A program made the position numbers and the translations under genes. A model generated the notes under the pieces. It was not told the DNA's origin. It did no database searches and worked only from the letters and a program-made list of their open reading frames with translations. This document shows, piece by piece, positions 16,905 through 25,769 of a stretch of DNA of 64,000 nt. Position 1 is the stretch's first letter, and each line of letters begins with the position of its first letter. The stretch comes from Exiguobacterium indicum HHS 31 (lineage in GTDB: Bacteria; Bacillota; Bacilli; Exiguobacteriales; Exiguobacteriaceae): positions 868,001-932,000 of the forward strand of contig NZ_MPSZ01000001.1 of NCBI RefSeq assembly GCF_001939065.1, written 5' to 3'.

Positions 16905-18421
16905 CAATCGGTCACCTGCAACGTATTCGTGATCATGTAGTATTCACTCTTTTCCGTTTTCCATCCTTTGACGCGTTTGCTGTCATAGGCGACGAGTGTT
17001 GAAGGATGGAGCAAGAAGCTATTATAGCGTTTCTCGTTGACATATCGCGCGATCTGCTCCGCAAGCCGTGAACGTTCCTCGATCTGTATCGTTTCATTTA
17101 ACGTCTCGATCTGTTTCGTCAACTTCGGATCCGCGACACGACTGAAGTTCAGTCCTCCGTTCGGATGATAGGTCGCGTTCAAATAATATCCAGCATCTCC
17201 ACGCGGAGCTGTCAGATTGCTGTACGTCGCGATATCCCAGTCCCGGTTACTCGCCATGTATTCTTCTGGGACATCGATCTGTTTAATCGTGATCGCGACA
17301 CCAATCTTTTTCGCGTCATCTTGAATGACTTGGGCGATCAACAGCAGGTCTGGTCGAGCCGCATACGTCAATAACGTCAGTTTTAAAGGACGACCGTCCT
17401 TTTGCATCCGTCCATTTTGTTTTGTATAACCAGCTTGTTTGAGCCATTCCTCAGGCGTCTTCTGCAGTTGTTGCGGATAGTTCGGAGCAAATGGGAATGA
17501 CGATAGGAATGGACCACGTGCTGGCACCGCATATCCTTGGAGGACGTGATCGACGAGTTGCTTTCGATTGATCAAAGCATCCATTGCCTGTCGGACTTCA
17601 AACGATTGCATCGGACCGTTCGCGACATTCATCGTCAACTGATGGACACGGAACGTATCCGTCGCTTGGACTGTTAATCCTTCAGACTTCAACTGCTTGA
17701 CACTCTCGATGTCCGGTCGATAGACGATGTCCGCCTGTGCAGCACGCAAAGCGTTCGTCCGTGCGCCAGCATCTTCGTTGAAGACAAAATCAACGGAATC
17801 AAGTTTCGCTTGTTCTTGCCAATAGGACTTGAAACGTTTTAACTCGACTTTTGTTCCCGGAGCGAACCGCTCGACTTGGAACGGGCCTGTTCCCATCGGT
17901 TCTTTCGTCACCCCGCTCGCCTTCGTGTCAATGATCGCTGTGTTCGGGTTGACGAGTTCCGAGATGAACTCTGGATACGTCGTCTTCGTTTGAATGAGCA
18001 GATCTAGTCCATCCGTTTTAATCGTCTCGATGTTCAAGGCATTTTTGACACCTGGATTTTCGTCGATCGAGCGTTCGAGAGACGATTTGACGGCTGCAGC
18101 ATCGAGTTGTTTTCCGTTATGGAACGTCACGTCTTCCTGTAAGACGATCCGCCATGTTCGCTTTCCTTCGTAGGACCATTTCTTCGCAAGCCACGGCTCG
18201 ACCGTCAATCGTTCGTCATCAAGACGGACAAGCGTCTCCGTCACCCCCGCGCGAAGCGGAACATAACTGCTGTCCCGATGCGGATCAAGCGATTGTGTCG
18301 CAAAGTTATAGACGAACGTCAAATGATTTTGCTCTTGTGGCGTATCAGAAGCAGCACAACCGGCAAGGGTCAAACCGAGGAAGACACTACCGATGAGGTG
18401 CGCAGTTTTATATGTAGACAT
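16904..18421 (-). CDS. Family 5 extracellular solute-binding lipoprotein (NikA/OppA-like)
   Basis: 505 residues; signal peptide with lipobox LAGC (Cys22). The order SLDPHRD, ETLVRLDDE, WLAKKW, VTFHNGKQLDAAAVK, GTGPFQVE and ALINRKQLVDHV follows peptide/nickel-binding proteins of family 5. First gene of the operon, which sets the importer: A-B-C-D-E plus MATE. The ligand (nickel, a metal-chelate or a short peptide) cannot be decided by eye. The next gene starts on the last base of this stop codon. Confidence 0.85.
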   Translation of the reverse strand: MSTYKTAHLIGSVFLGLTLAGCAASDTPQEQNHLTFVYNFATQSLDPHRDSSYVPLRAGVTETLVRLDDERLTVEPWLAKKWSYEGKRTWRIVLQEDVTFHNGKQLDAAAVKSSLERSIDENPGVKNALNIETIKTDGLDLLIQTKTTYPEFISELVNPNTAIIDTKASGVTKEPMGTGPFQVERFAPGTKVELKRFKSYWQEQAKLDSVDFVFNEDAGARTNALRAAQADIVYRPDIESVKQLKSEGLTVQATDTFRVHQLTMNVANGPMQSFEVRQAMDALINRKQLVDHVLQGYAVPARGPFLSSFPFAPNYPQQLQKTPEEWLKQAGYTKQNGRMQKDGRPLKLTLLTYAARPDLLLIAQVIQDDAKKIGVAITIKQIDVPEEYMASNRDWDIATYSNLTAPRGDAGYYLNATYHPNGGLNFSRVADPKLTKQIETLNETIQIEERSRLAEQIARYVNEKRYNSFLLHPSTLVAYDSKRVKGWKTEKSEYYMITNTLQVTD

Positions 18422-18523
18422 TGTTTCCCACCTTTAATTCGGAATAATTACGTTTTACATCATATCGTAACGATTCCGATTTAACAAGCGTCTTTTCTAT
18501 TTCTCTATATTGAATTCGCCATC
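18422..18523. other. Promoter-bearing gap upstream of the importer operon
   Basis: About 100 bases of AT-rich sequence between the binding-protein gene and the chemoreceptor terminator. It must contain the operon promoter, but I cannot pick a convincing -35/-10 pair or a clear metal-regulator box. Confidence 0.35.
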
Positions 18524-18572
18524 AAAAAAATACCGAATCAACAACAAGCGAACAGCTCGTGTGATCCGGTAT
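18524..18572 (-). terminator. Terminator of the chemoreceptor gene
   Basis: Minus-strand stem ATACCGGATCA with TGATTCGGTAT (one mismatch) followed by seven T, just past the stop at 18582. Confidence 0.8.
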
Positions 18573-18581
18573 CGATGTGTG

Positions 18582-19496
18582 TCATAAGACGTTGACGAAT
18601 TGTTTCGCCTGACGCTCGAGTTGTTTCGCTGAATCAGCCAATTGATCGAATTCACTGACTGTATGCTCGAGTTGACCCGTACTGTCCTTGACCTTAGACG
18701 AAATCCGCTCGATGCTGTGCGAAACGTCTTCAATCCGTTCAACAATCCCTTCAATGTTGTTCTTAATCTCCCCGATCGAGTGGGAAACTTTGTTCGACAG
18801 GTTACGGACTTCGGTCGCGACGACATCGAATCCGCGCCCATGTTCACCTGCACGTGCCGCCTCGATTGCCGCATTCAAGGCGAGCAGATTCGTCTGCGCT
18901 GCAATATCACGGATTGTCTTCACGATGTCGGTGATCGAGTTCGCATCCTTTCGTAAGGCAACAAGGCTCGACAGATTCTCGACGGATTCCGCCTCGACTT
19001 GTTGGACGGTCGCCAGCACGTTCAGACCATCCTGACGACCACTTTCCGATTTGACCGTTAAGAACGCGGATGTCTCGTTGAGTTCAGCCGCCATCCGTAA
19101 GACGTCCTGTTGGCGAATCGTAATGTCCGATGCAATTTTTGAAACCCCGACGACCCGGCGCCCATCATCTGAGTAGATCGGCATATACGTCGCTTCGAGC
19201 CATTTCTGTTGCCCATCGGCAGCCCGGCGTTCAATCTTGTCCTGATACGTAATTCCTTGCATCAATTTGCGCCAAAACAACTCATAATCCGGACTGTTGA
19301 CGTACGCTGGAAAGCAAAGATCACGGTGGTATTTACCGATTAGCTCTTCCACTTCATACCCCATCGTCCGGGCAAACAACTCGTTGACATATGCGACTTT
19401 CCGTCGATCGTCAAAGCGGATGATTGCCAGATTTTGTTCGATTGCTCGAATGACTTGTGTGTCGGTGACGTGTGCTGCTTGTTCCTGCATCGACAT
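18582..19496 (-). CDS. Soluble PAS-domain methyl-accepting chemotaxis protein
   Basis: 304 residues without membrane segments. Residues 10-130 are a PAS domain ([25 protein letters not shown], then [15 protein letters not shown] and a PAC-like end). Residues 190-270 hold the MCP hairpin tip [26 protein letters not shown], the binding site for CheA/CheW. The signalling helices are short, as in cytoplasmic receptors. It probably senses an internal redox or ligand cue and feeds the flagellar pathway. Monocistronic; RBS GGGAGGAAT. Confidence 0.88.
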   Translation of the reverse strand: MSMQEQAAHVTDTQVIRAIEQNLAIIRFDDRRKVAYVNELFARTMGYEVEELIGKYHRDLCFPAYVNSPDYELFWRKLMQGITYQDKIERRAADGQQKWLEATYMPIYSDDGRRVVGVSKIASDITIRQQDVLRMAAELNETSAFLTVKSESGRQDGLNVLATVQQVEAESVENLSSLVALRKDANSITDIVKTIRDIAAQTNLLALNAAIEAARAGEHGRGFDVVATEVRNLSNKVSHSIGEIKNNIEGIVERIEDVSHSIERISSKVKDSTGQLEHTVSEFDQLADSAKQLERQAKQFVNVL

Positions 19497-19612
19497 GCCG
19501 ATTCCTCCCTGGATTCAAACTCAAGGTCATAATGCTCCTATTGTCATATTATCCCTTATATCGACAGGTTCCTGCCATTTTAAACTGTAATCTAGTAAAT
19601 AAAATACGATTT

Positions 19613-20374
19613 TTAATACGCACTCCATCCACCATCGGCGACGACGATTGCCCCGTTAACAAAACTCGCCTCGTCAGACACGAGGAACATTGCCAATTTT
19701 GCGACCTCATCCGGCTGACCGGCACGTGGATTGAGTCCCATGCCGAGCATCGCCCGTCCCATTCCGAATTCATTCAGGTTCGTCATCGATTGCCCGATGT
19801 TCGTCTCGACGGCTCCAGGAGCGATGCCGTTACAGCGGATCCCCTCTCCGGCGTAAAAGAAGGCGGTATTCTTCGTCAAACCAATGACGGCATGTTTGGA
19901 AGCGGTATAGGCTGCTCCTGCTCGGGCACCGTTCAGACCGCCAATCGAGATGTTATTCAAAATGACACCACCTTTTACTTCCTTGAAATGCTTGACCGCT
20001 TCGCGCATCAGACGCATCGTTCCCGTCGTATTGACGGCGAGAACATGATCCCAGCGTTCATCGGAGATGTCTTCCACTCCCTCCATTCCGTCCATGATCC
20101 CAGCATTGTTGACGAGAACGTCCAGTTTGCCGTAAGCATCAAGCGCTTGTTGGACGAGTTCTGTTGCTGCCTTTGGTTTGGCGATATCACTCGCAACAGC
20201 GATCGCTTCTCCCCCTGCTTCCTTGATGTCAGAGACGACCCGTTCAACGGTTTCCAACCGAATGTCCGCTGCGACGATCCGTGCGCCTTCTTGTGCAAAC
20301 AATTTGGCCATGGCTTCACCCATTCCTGAGCCAGCTCCCGTGACGATGATCGTTTTACCTGTTAGTCGCATCAT
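19613..20374 (-). CDS. Short-chain dehydrogenase/reductase (SDR)
   Basis: 253 residues. Rossmann glycine motif TGAGSGMGEAMA, NNAGI, and the catalytic Ser...Tyr-x-x-x-Lys as SIGG then YTASKHAVIG (Tyr155, Lys159 approximately). Ends IVVADGGWSAY, a typical C-terminus for glucose/3-oxoacyl reductase-like classical SDRs. AAAGGAT precedes ATG 20374. Substrate cannot be assigned. Monocistronic. Confidence 0.87.
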   Translation of the reverse strand: MMRLTGKTIIVTGAGSGMGEAMAKLFAQEGARIVAADIRLETVERVVSDIKEAGGEAIAVASDIAKPKAATELVQQALDAYGKLDVLVNNAGIMDGMEGVEDISDERWDHVLAVNTTGTMRLMREAVKHFKEVKGGVILNNISIGGLNGARAGAAYTASKHAVIGLTKNTAFFYAGEGIRCNGIAPGAVETNIGQSMTNLNEFGMGRAMLGMGLNPRAGQPDEVAKLAMFLVSDEASFVNGAIVVADGGWSAY

Positions 20375-20453
20375 GAATCATCCTTTCGTTTATCGTGATA
20401 TTAATCTATTCCCGAAAAAGGCTCTAGTTTAGTCAAACGTCGTGTCAATTCCA

Positions 20454-20488
20454 TGAAAAAAAGACCCGACGATTTTCGTCGGATCTTT
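20454..20488 (-). terminator. Terminator of the amaP-asp23 operon
   Basis: Minus-strand stem AAGATCCGACGA with TCGTCGGGTCTT and a run of seven T, 9 bases past the asp23 stop. Confidence 0.85.
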
Positions 20489-20496
20489 TGACTTCC

Positions 20497-20934
20497 TTAT
20501 TGCAGTTCGCGGCTCTTTTCTTCTTGTTCGTTGTTCGATTTATTTTTTGCTTCAAATTCAGCGCGTGTCATGACGTCCTCGACGTGCATGTTGACTTCGA
20601 CGACTTCAAGTCCTGTCATGTCGCTGATTGATTTTTTGATTTTTGCGACCGTCTCTTGGAAGATCGACGGAATGTTTTTACCGTATTCGACGATGACTTT
20701 CAAATCGAGTGCGACTTGGCGTTCGCCGACTTCCGCACCGATTCCTTTCGTGATGTCTTCCGAACTCCGGAGACGATCCGTCAGTCCACTCATGAATCCA
20801 CCACTCATTGACAAGATGCCTGTCACTTCATTCGACGCGATTCCCGCGATTTTTTTGATGACTTGATCTTCGAACGTCAATTTATTCTCGCGTACCACTT
20901 CGTTTTCAGTTGTTGTGTTTACTTCGTTTGCCAT
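20497..20934 (-). CDS. asp23: Asp23/Gls24-family envelope stress protein
   Basis: 145 residues. Contains the family core: KLTFEDQVIKKIAGIASNEV, then MSGGFMSGLTD and VALDLKVIVEYG, and VVEVNMHVEDV. Asp23 proteins sit at the membrane bound to AmaP and respond to cell-envelope or alkaline stress. Encoded third in the amaP-DUF2273-asp23 order known from Staphylococcus. The charged C-terminus is rich in Lys/Glu. Ribosome site AAAGGAGAG. Confidence 0.9.
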   Translation of the reverse strand: MANEVNTTTENEVVRENKLTFEDQVIKKIAGIASNEVTGILSMSGGFMSGLTDRLRSSEDITKGIGAEVGERQVALDLKVIVEYGKNIPSIFQETVAKIKKSISDMTGLEVVEVNMHVEDVMTRAEFEAKNKSNNEQEEKSRELQ

Positions 20935-20976
20935 TTGAAATCTCTCCTTTTGAATGTGTAGTTAGATATATATGAA

Positions 20977-21183
20977 TCAGTCCCGTTGAAAGAACTGAAT
21001 CCACCCTTCGATATCGAGCGCACCATCGCGCCACTTCCCAATCAAAAATCCGATCGCTGCGAAGGCAACGATGAGGATCGTCGGACCAAAGCCAATCGTC
21101 AAGAATAAGATGGCGAGGATTAGACCGACAAGTCCTCCGATCAGTCGGAACCGATACGGATAAAGTGCTTCCCTTGTCTTCAT
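20977..21183 (-). CDS. DUF2273 small membrane protein
   Basis: 68 residues with two hydrophobic helices (about 13-30 and 33-48) and tail GKWRDGALDIEGWIQFFQRD. This matches DUF2273 proteins that are nearly always encoded between amaP and asp23. Probably a membrane partner of the Asp23 complex. GAGAGGG upstream. Confidence 0.85.
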   Translation of the reverse strand: MKTREALYPYRFRLIGGLVGLILAILFLTIGFGPTILIVAFAAIGFLIGKWRDGALDIEGWIQFFQRD

Positions 21184-21198
21184 GTTCCCTCTCCTCTC

Positions 21199-21741
21199 TT
21201 AGACGACACGTTCCGATGTTTTTGTTTTCGTGTCACTAATCGTGACCTTCGTACTCGTGACCGGCAACTCGAGTAAGGATTCGACGGCTTGTTTAGCGCG
21301 TTCTTGGATATCCTTTGCGATCGTCGGAAGTCCCTCTTGTCCGAAGACCGAGCAGTCGACTTTTAAAGCAACCGTCTCTTTTTTCGAATGGATGTCGGCA
21401 TGGACACGCGGTGTCCGTACGCCACCAATCCCACGAATCGACTCCAGTGCAGTCCGTTCGATTGTTTCCTTCGAAATCGTGATCGTTCCGTCACCCGTTT
21501 GAATTAACAGACGTTGACCTTTTGAGCGGCTGAACAATCCTGTGAATAATAGAATAACGAATACGAATGCTAAAAATCCTCCGATGGATAGAACGGTATA
21601 GCTATACCATTGCTGATCCTGCCACTGCTCAATCAATGAACTAAGCAGTGGAACATCATACACACCGAGCACAAGCAGCCCGACACTGACGAGTCCGAGT
21701 ATGCCTATGATGACGAGTAAGAATCGATTGAACCCATTCAT
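21199..21741 (-). CDS. amaP: Alkaline-shock membrane anchor protein AmaP
   Basis: 180 residues from ATG 21741 with AGGAGAGGTG upstream; the 12 further upstream codons are not needed. Two N-terminal membrane segments (6-26 and 50-70), then a cytoplasmic Asp23-like domain (TIERTALESIRGIGGVRTPRVHADIH, VALKVDCSVFG). AmaP anchors Asp23 at the membrane. First gene of the three-gene operon, behind a sigma-B-like promoter. Confidence 0.88.
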   Translation of the reverse strand: MNGFNRFLLVIIGILGLVSVGLLVLGVYDVPLLSSLIEQWQDQQWYSYTVLSIGGFLAFVFVILLFTGLFSRSKGQRLLIQTGDGTITISKETIERTALESIRGIGGVRTPRVHADIHSKKETVALKVDCSVFGQEGLPTIAKDIQERAKQAVESLLELPVTSTKVTISDTKTKTSERVV

Positions 21742-21773
21742 CTGCACCTCTCCTTTACGATTGTTAACTTCTC

Positions 21774-21785
21774 TCACCTAGGTGA
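21774..21785. promoter_or_regulatory. 12-bp palindrome TCACCTAGGTGA in the amaP leader
   Basis: Perfect palindrome within the predicted 5' untranslated region of amaP, about 33 bases from the start. It could be an operator or a small RNA hairpin. Confidence 0.35.
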
Positions 21786-21820
21786 TTCAACACATGAACT
21801 ATTATGTGTATGATGTGTTT

Positions 21821-21845
21821 ATTCCCGTTCATTCGAACCCGAAAC
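21821..21845 (-). promoter_or_regulatory. Sigma-B-like promoter of the amaP-asp23 operon
   Basis: On the minus strand GTTTCG (21845-21840), a 13-bp spacer and GGGAAT (21826-21821) resemble the sigma-B consensus GTTTAA-N12-14-GGGTAT; GGGAAT is a common variant. The asp23 operon of staphylococci is a classical sigma-B target, which supports the reading. Confidence 0.5.
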
Positions 21846-22026
21846 ATTTACATACACTTTTGTTAAAATGTTCATATATTCTGATTTTTCAGACTATAGT
21901 TAGTGAAACAAGTGGATTATTTACTATATTTAACGGAAATAGACCTCTTTCAACTAAAAAGAGGTCAACAATCTAATCCATTTATCATTTCCCGTATACT
22001 TCGTCAATACGTTTTTTTTAAAATGA
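21846..22026. other. AT-rich intergenic stretch
   Basis: No gene supported: the plus-strand reading 21782-21976 has no ribosome site and no domain. A short inverted repeat GACCTCTT/AAGAGGTC (about 21947-21969) may be the terminator for the minus-strand gene that ends at 22027. Confidence 0.4.
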
Positions 22027-22470
22027 TCATTCCACTTCGATTGGAATGGCAAAATAACCGTTTCCTTCTTCCCACCCTGCTCTAATCTGATAGACATATT
22101 TTCCATGGGTCGTTGGCAAAGTGATATTTTCTGCGTCCTGAAATGTTCTAAGCTTTTTTCCATTTGTAACGGACCATAACTCAACGGTAACAGTTTTTGG
22201 ATGCGGACCATCTCGAAAAAGAATCGACATCTGTTCTTCCGGTGCAACGCGTTCACCTTGTTTCTTTTTTACTTGTTCAACTGGTCCAACCTTTGCATCA
22301 GCCGTCTCTCCTAAAAAGAGTCCTGACCACGTATAGGTTCCTAAGTACACCTTTGCTTCACGATTTTCAATCGTCACGTCAGGTGCTGGTGGTTGATGGC
22401 GGAAAGGATCCAGCGAGAAGAGTAACCCTAAACTAATCAGCACTACACCAATAAACGTCTGTTGTTTCAC
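22027..22470 (-). CDS. Secreted or anchored protein, unknown function
   Basis: 147 residues with a GTG start after GTAGGAGG. One hydrophobic segment (residues 6-22) without lipobox. The rest looks like a small extracellular beta-sandwich (VTVELWSVTNGKKL, YVYQIRAGWEEGNGYF). No family recognised. Divergent from the SDR gene on the right. Confidence 0.6.
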   Translation of the reverse strand: MKQQTFIGVVLISLGLLFSLDPFRHQPPAPDVTIENREAKVYLGTYTWSGLFLGETADAKVGPVEQVKKKQGERVAPEEQMSILFRDGPHPKTVTVELWSVTNGKKLRTFQDAENITLPTTHGKYVYQIRAGWEEGNGYFAIPIEVE

Positions 22471-22555
22471 GAGGCAACCTCCTACACAATGTTTTCAAAT
22501 CAATAAAAGCGGCAATACCTCTCAAGGAGTACGTTATTCAGAAGGAGGAGTTCAG

Positions 22556-23284
22556 ATGATTCAAGATAAAGTCGTCATCATTACAGGGGCATCAAGTGGA
22601 ATTGGGGAAGCAACGGCAAAGGAACTTGCGAAACAAGGTGCAAAACTCGTTCTTGCTGCACGCCGGGAAGATCGTTTGCAAGAACTCGTCAAAGCCGTTG
22701 AAGCAGAAGGTGGTCAAGCCGTCTATCAAGTGACGGACGTCACTGATCGCGAGCAAGTCGATGCACTCGCTAAGCTTGCGAAAGACAAGTTCGGCTCAGT
22801 TGATGTCATCGTCAATAACGCTGGACTGATGCCACTATCACACCTCCACAAGAATCAACAGGATGAATGGAATACGATGGTCGACGTCAACATTAAAGGT
22901 GTTCTCCACGGAATCGGAGCCGTCTTGCCGTACATGCGCGAACAAAAAAGCGGACATGTCATCAACATCTCGTCCGTCGCAGGTCACGAAGTCATGCCGT
23001 CGAGCGCCGTCTATAGCGGTACGAAATTCGCCGTTCGCGCGATCACGGAAGGTCTCCGCAAGGAAGAATCGGTCGACAATCACATCCGTGCAACGATCAT
23101 CTCACCGGGAGCGGTCGATACAGAATTGAAGGACCATATCTCGGATGACGAGATCAAACAAGGGATCGGTGACTTGAAAGCGATCGATGCGAGCGCGATT
23201 GCGCGTGCCATCGCATATGCCGTCAACGAACCAGAGGATGTCGCGATCAACGAGATCTTGATTCGTCCAACCGCTCAACGTTAA
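22556..23284 (+). CDS. Short-chain dehydrogenase/reductase (SDR)
   Basis: 242 residues; start follows AGAAGGAGGAG. Motifs TGASSGIGEAT, NNAGLMP, catalytic NISSVAG with YSGTKFAVRA (Tyr-x-x-x-Lys). The family branch (AARREDRLQELV, EPEDVAINEILIRPT) is that of YdfG/serine-type dehydrogenases acting on small hydroxy acids or alcohols. GTTTTC-N14-GGCAAT just upstream (22491-22516) faintly resembles a sigma-B promoter. Monocistronic. Confidence 0.87.
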   Translation: MIQDKVVIITGASSGIGEATAKELAKQGAKLVLAARREDRLQELVKAVEAEGGQAVYQVTDVTDREQVDALAKLAKDKFGSVDVIVNNAGLMPLSHLHKNQQDEWNTMVDVNIKGVLHGIGAVLPYMREQKSGHVINISSVAGHEVMPSSAVYSGTKFAVRAITEGLRKEESVDNHIRATIISPGAVDTELKDHISDDEIKQGIGDLKAIDASAIARAIAYAVNEPEDVAINEILIRPTAQR

Positions 23285-23302
23285 TTATTTGTAGATTTGT
23301 AG

Positions 23303-23346
23303 ACAGGACCCCTCATTTGCCAAACAGCTAACGAGGGGTCCTGTTC
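23303..23346. terminator. Bidirectional terminator, SDR / LLM oxidoreductase
   Basis: 12-bp stem ACAGGACCCCTC with GAGGGGTCCTGT between convergent stop codons; T-rich flank on the plus strand. Confidence 0.85.
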
Positions 23347-23349
23347 TGT

Positions 23350-24318
23350 TTAGAGTAGTCGTTCCGCGATGAGCTGGTACGACTGCAATCGTTTTTCTTG
23401 ATCAAAGGCATTGTTGATCAGTAAAAACTGATCCGTTTGATAACGGGTTACTAGTACCTCTAGCTCACGCTCAACCACATCCGGTGTTCCGACAATCGCT
23501 CGTCGGCGATCTTTGCGAATCCGTTCTACTTGCACGTCATTCCAGACCTTTGATTCTGTCGTCTTAAATGACGGAACGATCGAATTCCCGAGTCGGACGC
23601 CTTGTATCCAGGCATCCTGTGTTCGAGCGTGATGTTCTGCTTCTTCTTGTGTCGGAGCACAGATAACGAAAACACAGACGATGACGTTCTTCCCGCCCGC
23701 CTGGCGATATGTCGAGAGTGTCTCTTCCCAACGATCCGGATTGATGAAGTGACCAAACACGAGACTACGGTCTTGTTCGGCTGCAATCCGCGCGCTACGT
23801 GGTGACAGTCCCAGGATCGAAATCGGTGACGGTTTCCGGTCACGTGGCGTCGTCTTGACGATCCGGTACGGGTGTCGATTCGATAGACTGTCTGTTAAGA
23901 AGCCTGCCGTCTCATCGACGAGTCGACTAAACTCCGCTGCCCGGTTTTCTTCTCCATCCGTCAACGCAAGTCGTGTCCGTTCGCTCCCGCCCGGCGAATT
24001 ACCGATCCCGAGCTCGATCCGACCCGGATAAAAGGCATCGAGCGTCGCAAAGCTTTCGGCGACTTTCAGCGGATGATACTGCGGCAACAACACTCCACCT
24101 GAACCAAGCTTGATTTTTGACGTCTTCGCACCCATTCGGGCGATGAACAGTTCAGGTGCCGCACTGAGCAACCCATTCGTATTATGATGTTCGGCGAACC
24201 AGTACCGTTCATAACCGAGTCGCTCGGCTTCTAAGACGAGTCGTTCCGTCGCTTCCATCGTCGCTTCGACCGTATCGCCCTCATGTAACGGTACTTGATC
24301 GAGTATTCCTAGTCGCAT
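23350..24318 (-). CDS. LLM-class flavin-dependent oxidoreductase (luciferase-like)
   Basis: 322 residues from ATG 24318, 9 bases after GAGGAGGAA. Starts MRLGILDQVPL, with RYWFAEHHN near residue 43, GGVLLPQYHPLKVAE, and ELGIGNSPGG, the pattern of the single-component bacterial luciferase-like monooxygenase/alkanal group (MsnO8-type). It uses FMN supplied by a reductase. Substrate unknown. The gene is alone. Confidence 0.85.
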   Translation of the reverse strand: MRLGILDQVPLHEGDTVEATMEATERLVLEAERLGYERYWFAEHHNTNGLLSAAPELFIARMGAKTSKIKLGSGGVLLPQYHPLKVAESFATLDAFYPGRIELGIGNSPGGSERTRLALTDGEENRAAEFSRLVDETAGFLTDSLSNRHPYRIVKTTPRDRKPSPISILGLSPRSARIAAEQDRSLVFGHFINPDRWEETLSTYRQAGGKNVIVCVFVICAPTQEEAEHHARTQDAWIQGVRLGNSIVPSFKTTESKVWNDVQVERIRKDRRRAIVGTPDVVERELEVLVTRYQTDQFLLINNAFDQEKRLQSYQLIAERLL

Positions 24319-24380
24319 CACGCATTCCTCCTCTACCCTTTCAGTGTAAAGGGTGGAGGAACGGAGTTCAAAAACGAGGC

Positions 24381-25070
24381 TCAGACACGGACGAAACGAT
24401 CTTCGATGATGACGCCATCTCGCATCTCGATCGTTCGGTTCGCCCGTTCGGCGAGTGCCGGATCGTGAGTGACGAACAAGACGCCGCATCCCTTCTCTTC
24501 GTTTAATGACCGCAAGAGATTGAAGATGATTTCTCCCGTATCCGTATCGAGGTTCCCTGTCGGCTCATCGGCAAGCAACCATTTCGGTTCATGGACGAGT
24601 GCTCGGGCAACAGCGACCCGTTGTTGTTGTCCACCGGAAAGTTGCGACGGCAAACTGCCTGCTTTATCAGCAAGACCGACTTGTGCAAGTAACTGCTCGG
24701 CGCGTTCTTTTTTATCGTATGGTACTTTTCGACCGAACAAAGGCGCCATGACATTCTCAAGCGCCGTCAGCGTCGGAATCAAATGAAACTGCTGGAAGAT
24801 GAAGCCGATGTTCTCGAAACGGAAGTCGGATAGTTCTTTACTGTTTAATTTGTTGATTGGTTTTCCGTCGTAATGCAACTCCCCACTCGTCGGACGATCG
24901 AGCGTTCCGATTAGACTGAGTAACGTCGACTTTCCAGAACCTGATGGACCGATGATTGAGATGAAGTCACCTGCTTCAAGCGTCACTTCGATGTCTTGTA
25001 ACGCATGTGTCTCGACTCCGTCTCCCGAAAATGATTTTCCCATCTGTTTGCATTGAAATGTTCCTTCCAT
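24381..25070 (-). CDS. LolD/MacB-type ABC ATPase without adjacent permease
   Basis: 229 residues from ATG 25070, 7 bases after GGAGGG. Walker A GPSGSGKST, Q-loop FIFQQFHLIPTL, signature LSGGQQQRVAVARA, Walker B LLADEPTGNLD, H-loop FVTHD. Closely similar in all motif contexts to the ATPase at 39203 (SLIGTLDRPTSG versus SLLGSLDRPTSG; CGVLFVTHD in both). No FtsX-type permease lies next to it, so it either serves one encoded elsewhere or shares the permeases at 40.7-46.5 kb. Confidence 0.85.
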   Translation of the reverse strand: MEGTFQCKQMGKSFSGDGVETHALQDIEVTLEAGDFISIIGPSGSGKSTLLSLIGTLDRPTSGELHYDGKPINKLNSKELSDFRFENIGFIFQQFHLIPTLTALENVMAPLFGRKVPYDKKERAEQLLAQVGLADKAGSLPSQLSGGQQQRVAVARALVHEPKWLLADEPTGNLDTDTGEIIFNLLRSLNEEKGCGVLFVTHDPALAERANRTIEMRDGVIIEDRFVRV

Positions 25071-25146
25071 ATGTAAGCCCTCCATATATTCGTGATAACG
25101 TACTATTCAAGAATTTATTGGGAATTCCTTCTAAAAGAAAGGAAAT

Positions 25147-25180
25147 AAAAAACAGCACTCTTGAGGAACAAGAATACTGT
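25147..25180 (-). terminator. Terminator of the small membrane-protein gene
   Basis: Minus-strand stem ACAGTATTCTTG with CAAGAGTGCTGT (two G-U pairs) and six T. Confidence 0.8.
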
Positions 25181-25572
25181 CAAGAAACACGTGGTTGAAT
25201 GGAAACGAAATTTTTACGATAGACGATCTCATACGGTAAAACGAATAATAGACAAGCAAGAGCCGTGAACTGAATCATGCTTCCGGTTGGTGGTAGCGGA
25301 GACAGCGATGCATCATGCCATGCTTCATACAAACCAATGAAAAGAAACAGGACGACACTAGTCGTCGTCACGTAGATGAGTAAACGAAGGGTCAATGGAT
25401 AATGGCGGACGATCCATAACATCGGTAAACCAAAGATAAAATAGGATAACGTCATCGCAAACGTTCCGAACTGATAGACGATCTCAAAGTCGATCGTCGT
25501 CAAGAACGAATATGCTGTGAACGCTAAGAACGAAAGAATCGTCACGACAGCCGCATAACTGATCCAGCGCAT
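25180..25572 (-). CDS. Four-helix membrane protein, unknown function
   Basis: 130 residues from ATG 25572, with GGAGAGGAG upstream; the longer upstream frame has no site. Four hydrophobic segments (about 5-25, 33-52, 58-80, 95-113). No motif recognised. Confidence 0.65.
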   Translation of the reverse strand: MRWISYAAVVTILSFLAFTAYSFLTTIDFEIVYQFGTFAMTLSYFIFGLPMLWIVRHYPLTLRLLIYVTTTSVVLFLFIGLYEAWHDASLSPLPPTGSMIQFTALACLLFVLPYEIVYRKNFVSIQPRVS

Positions 25573-25769
25573 ACGGTTGGGCTCCTCTCCTGAATGTCGT
25601 TCCTGTACGCGCGATCGCAACAGAAACCGAATATGTACAATTAGTGTAGGCAGTTCAATTTCATTTGTCAATTGTCTTCAGATTGACTTATTCAGTCACT
25701 AAACGATTGCACTGGAAACGGATTCATTGAATAATGGAAAAAAGGAACTAGGAAAGTGAGGTTTTACCG

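Noticed and set aside
21782-21976. 64-codon plus-strand reading in the amaP upstream region
   Set aside because: No ribosome site, AT-rich, and it lies across the promoter region of amaP; no domain.
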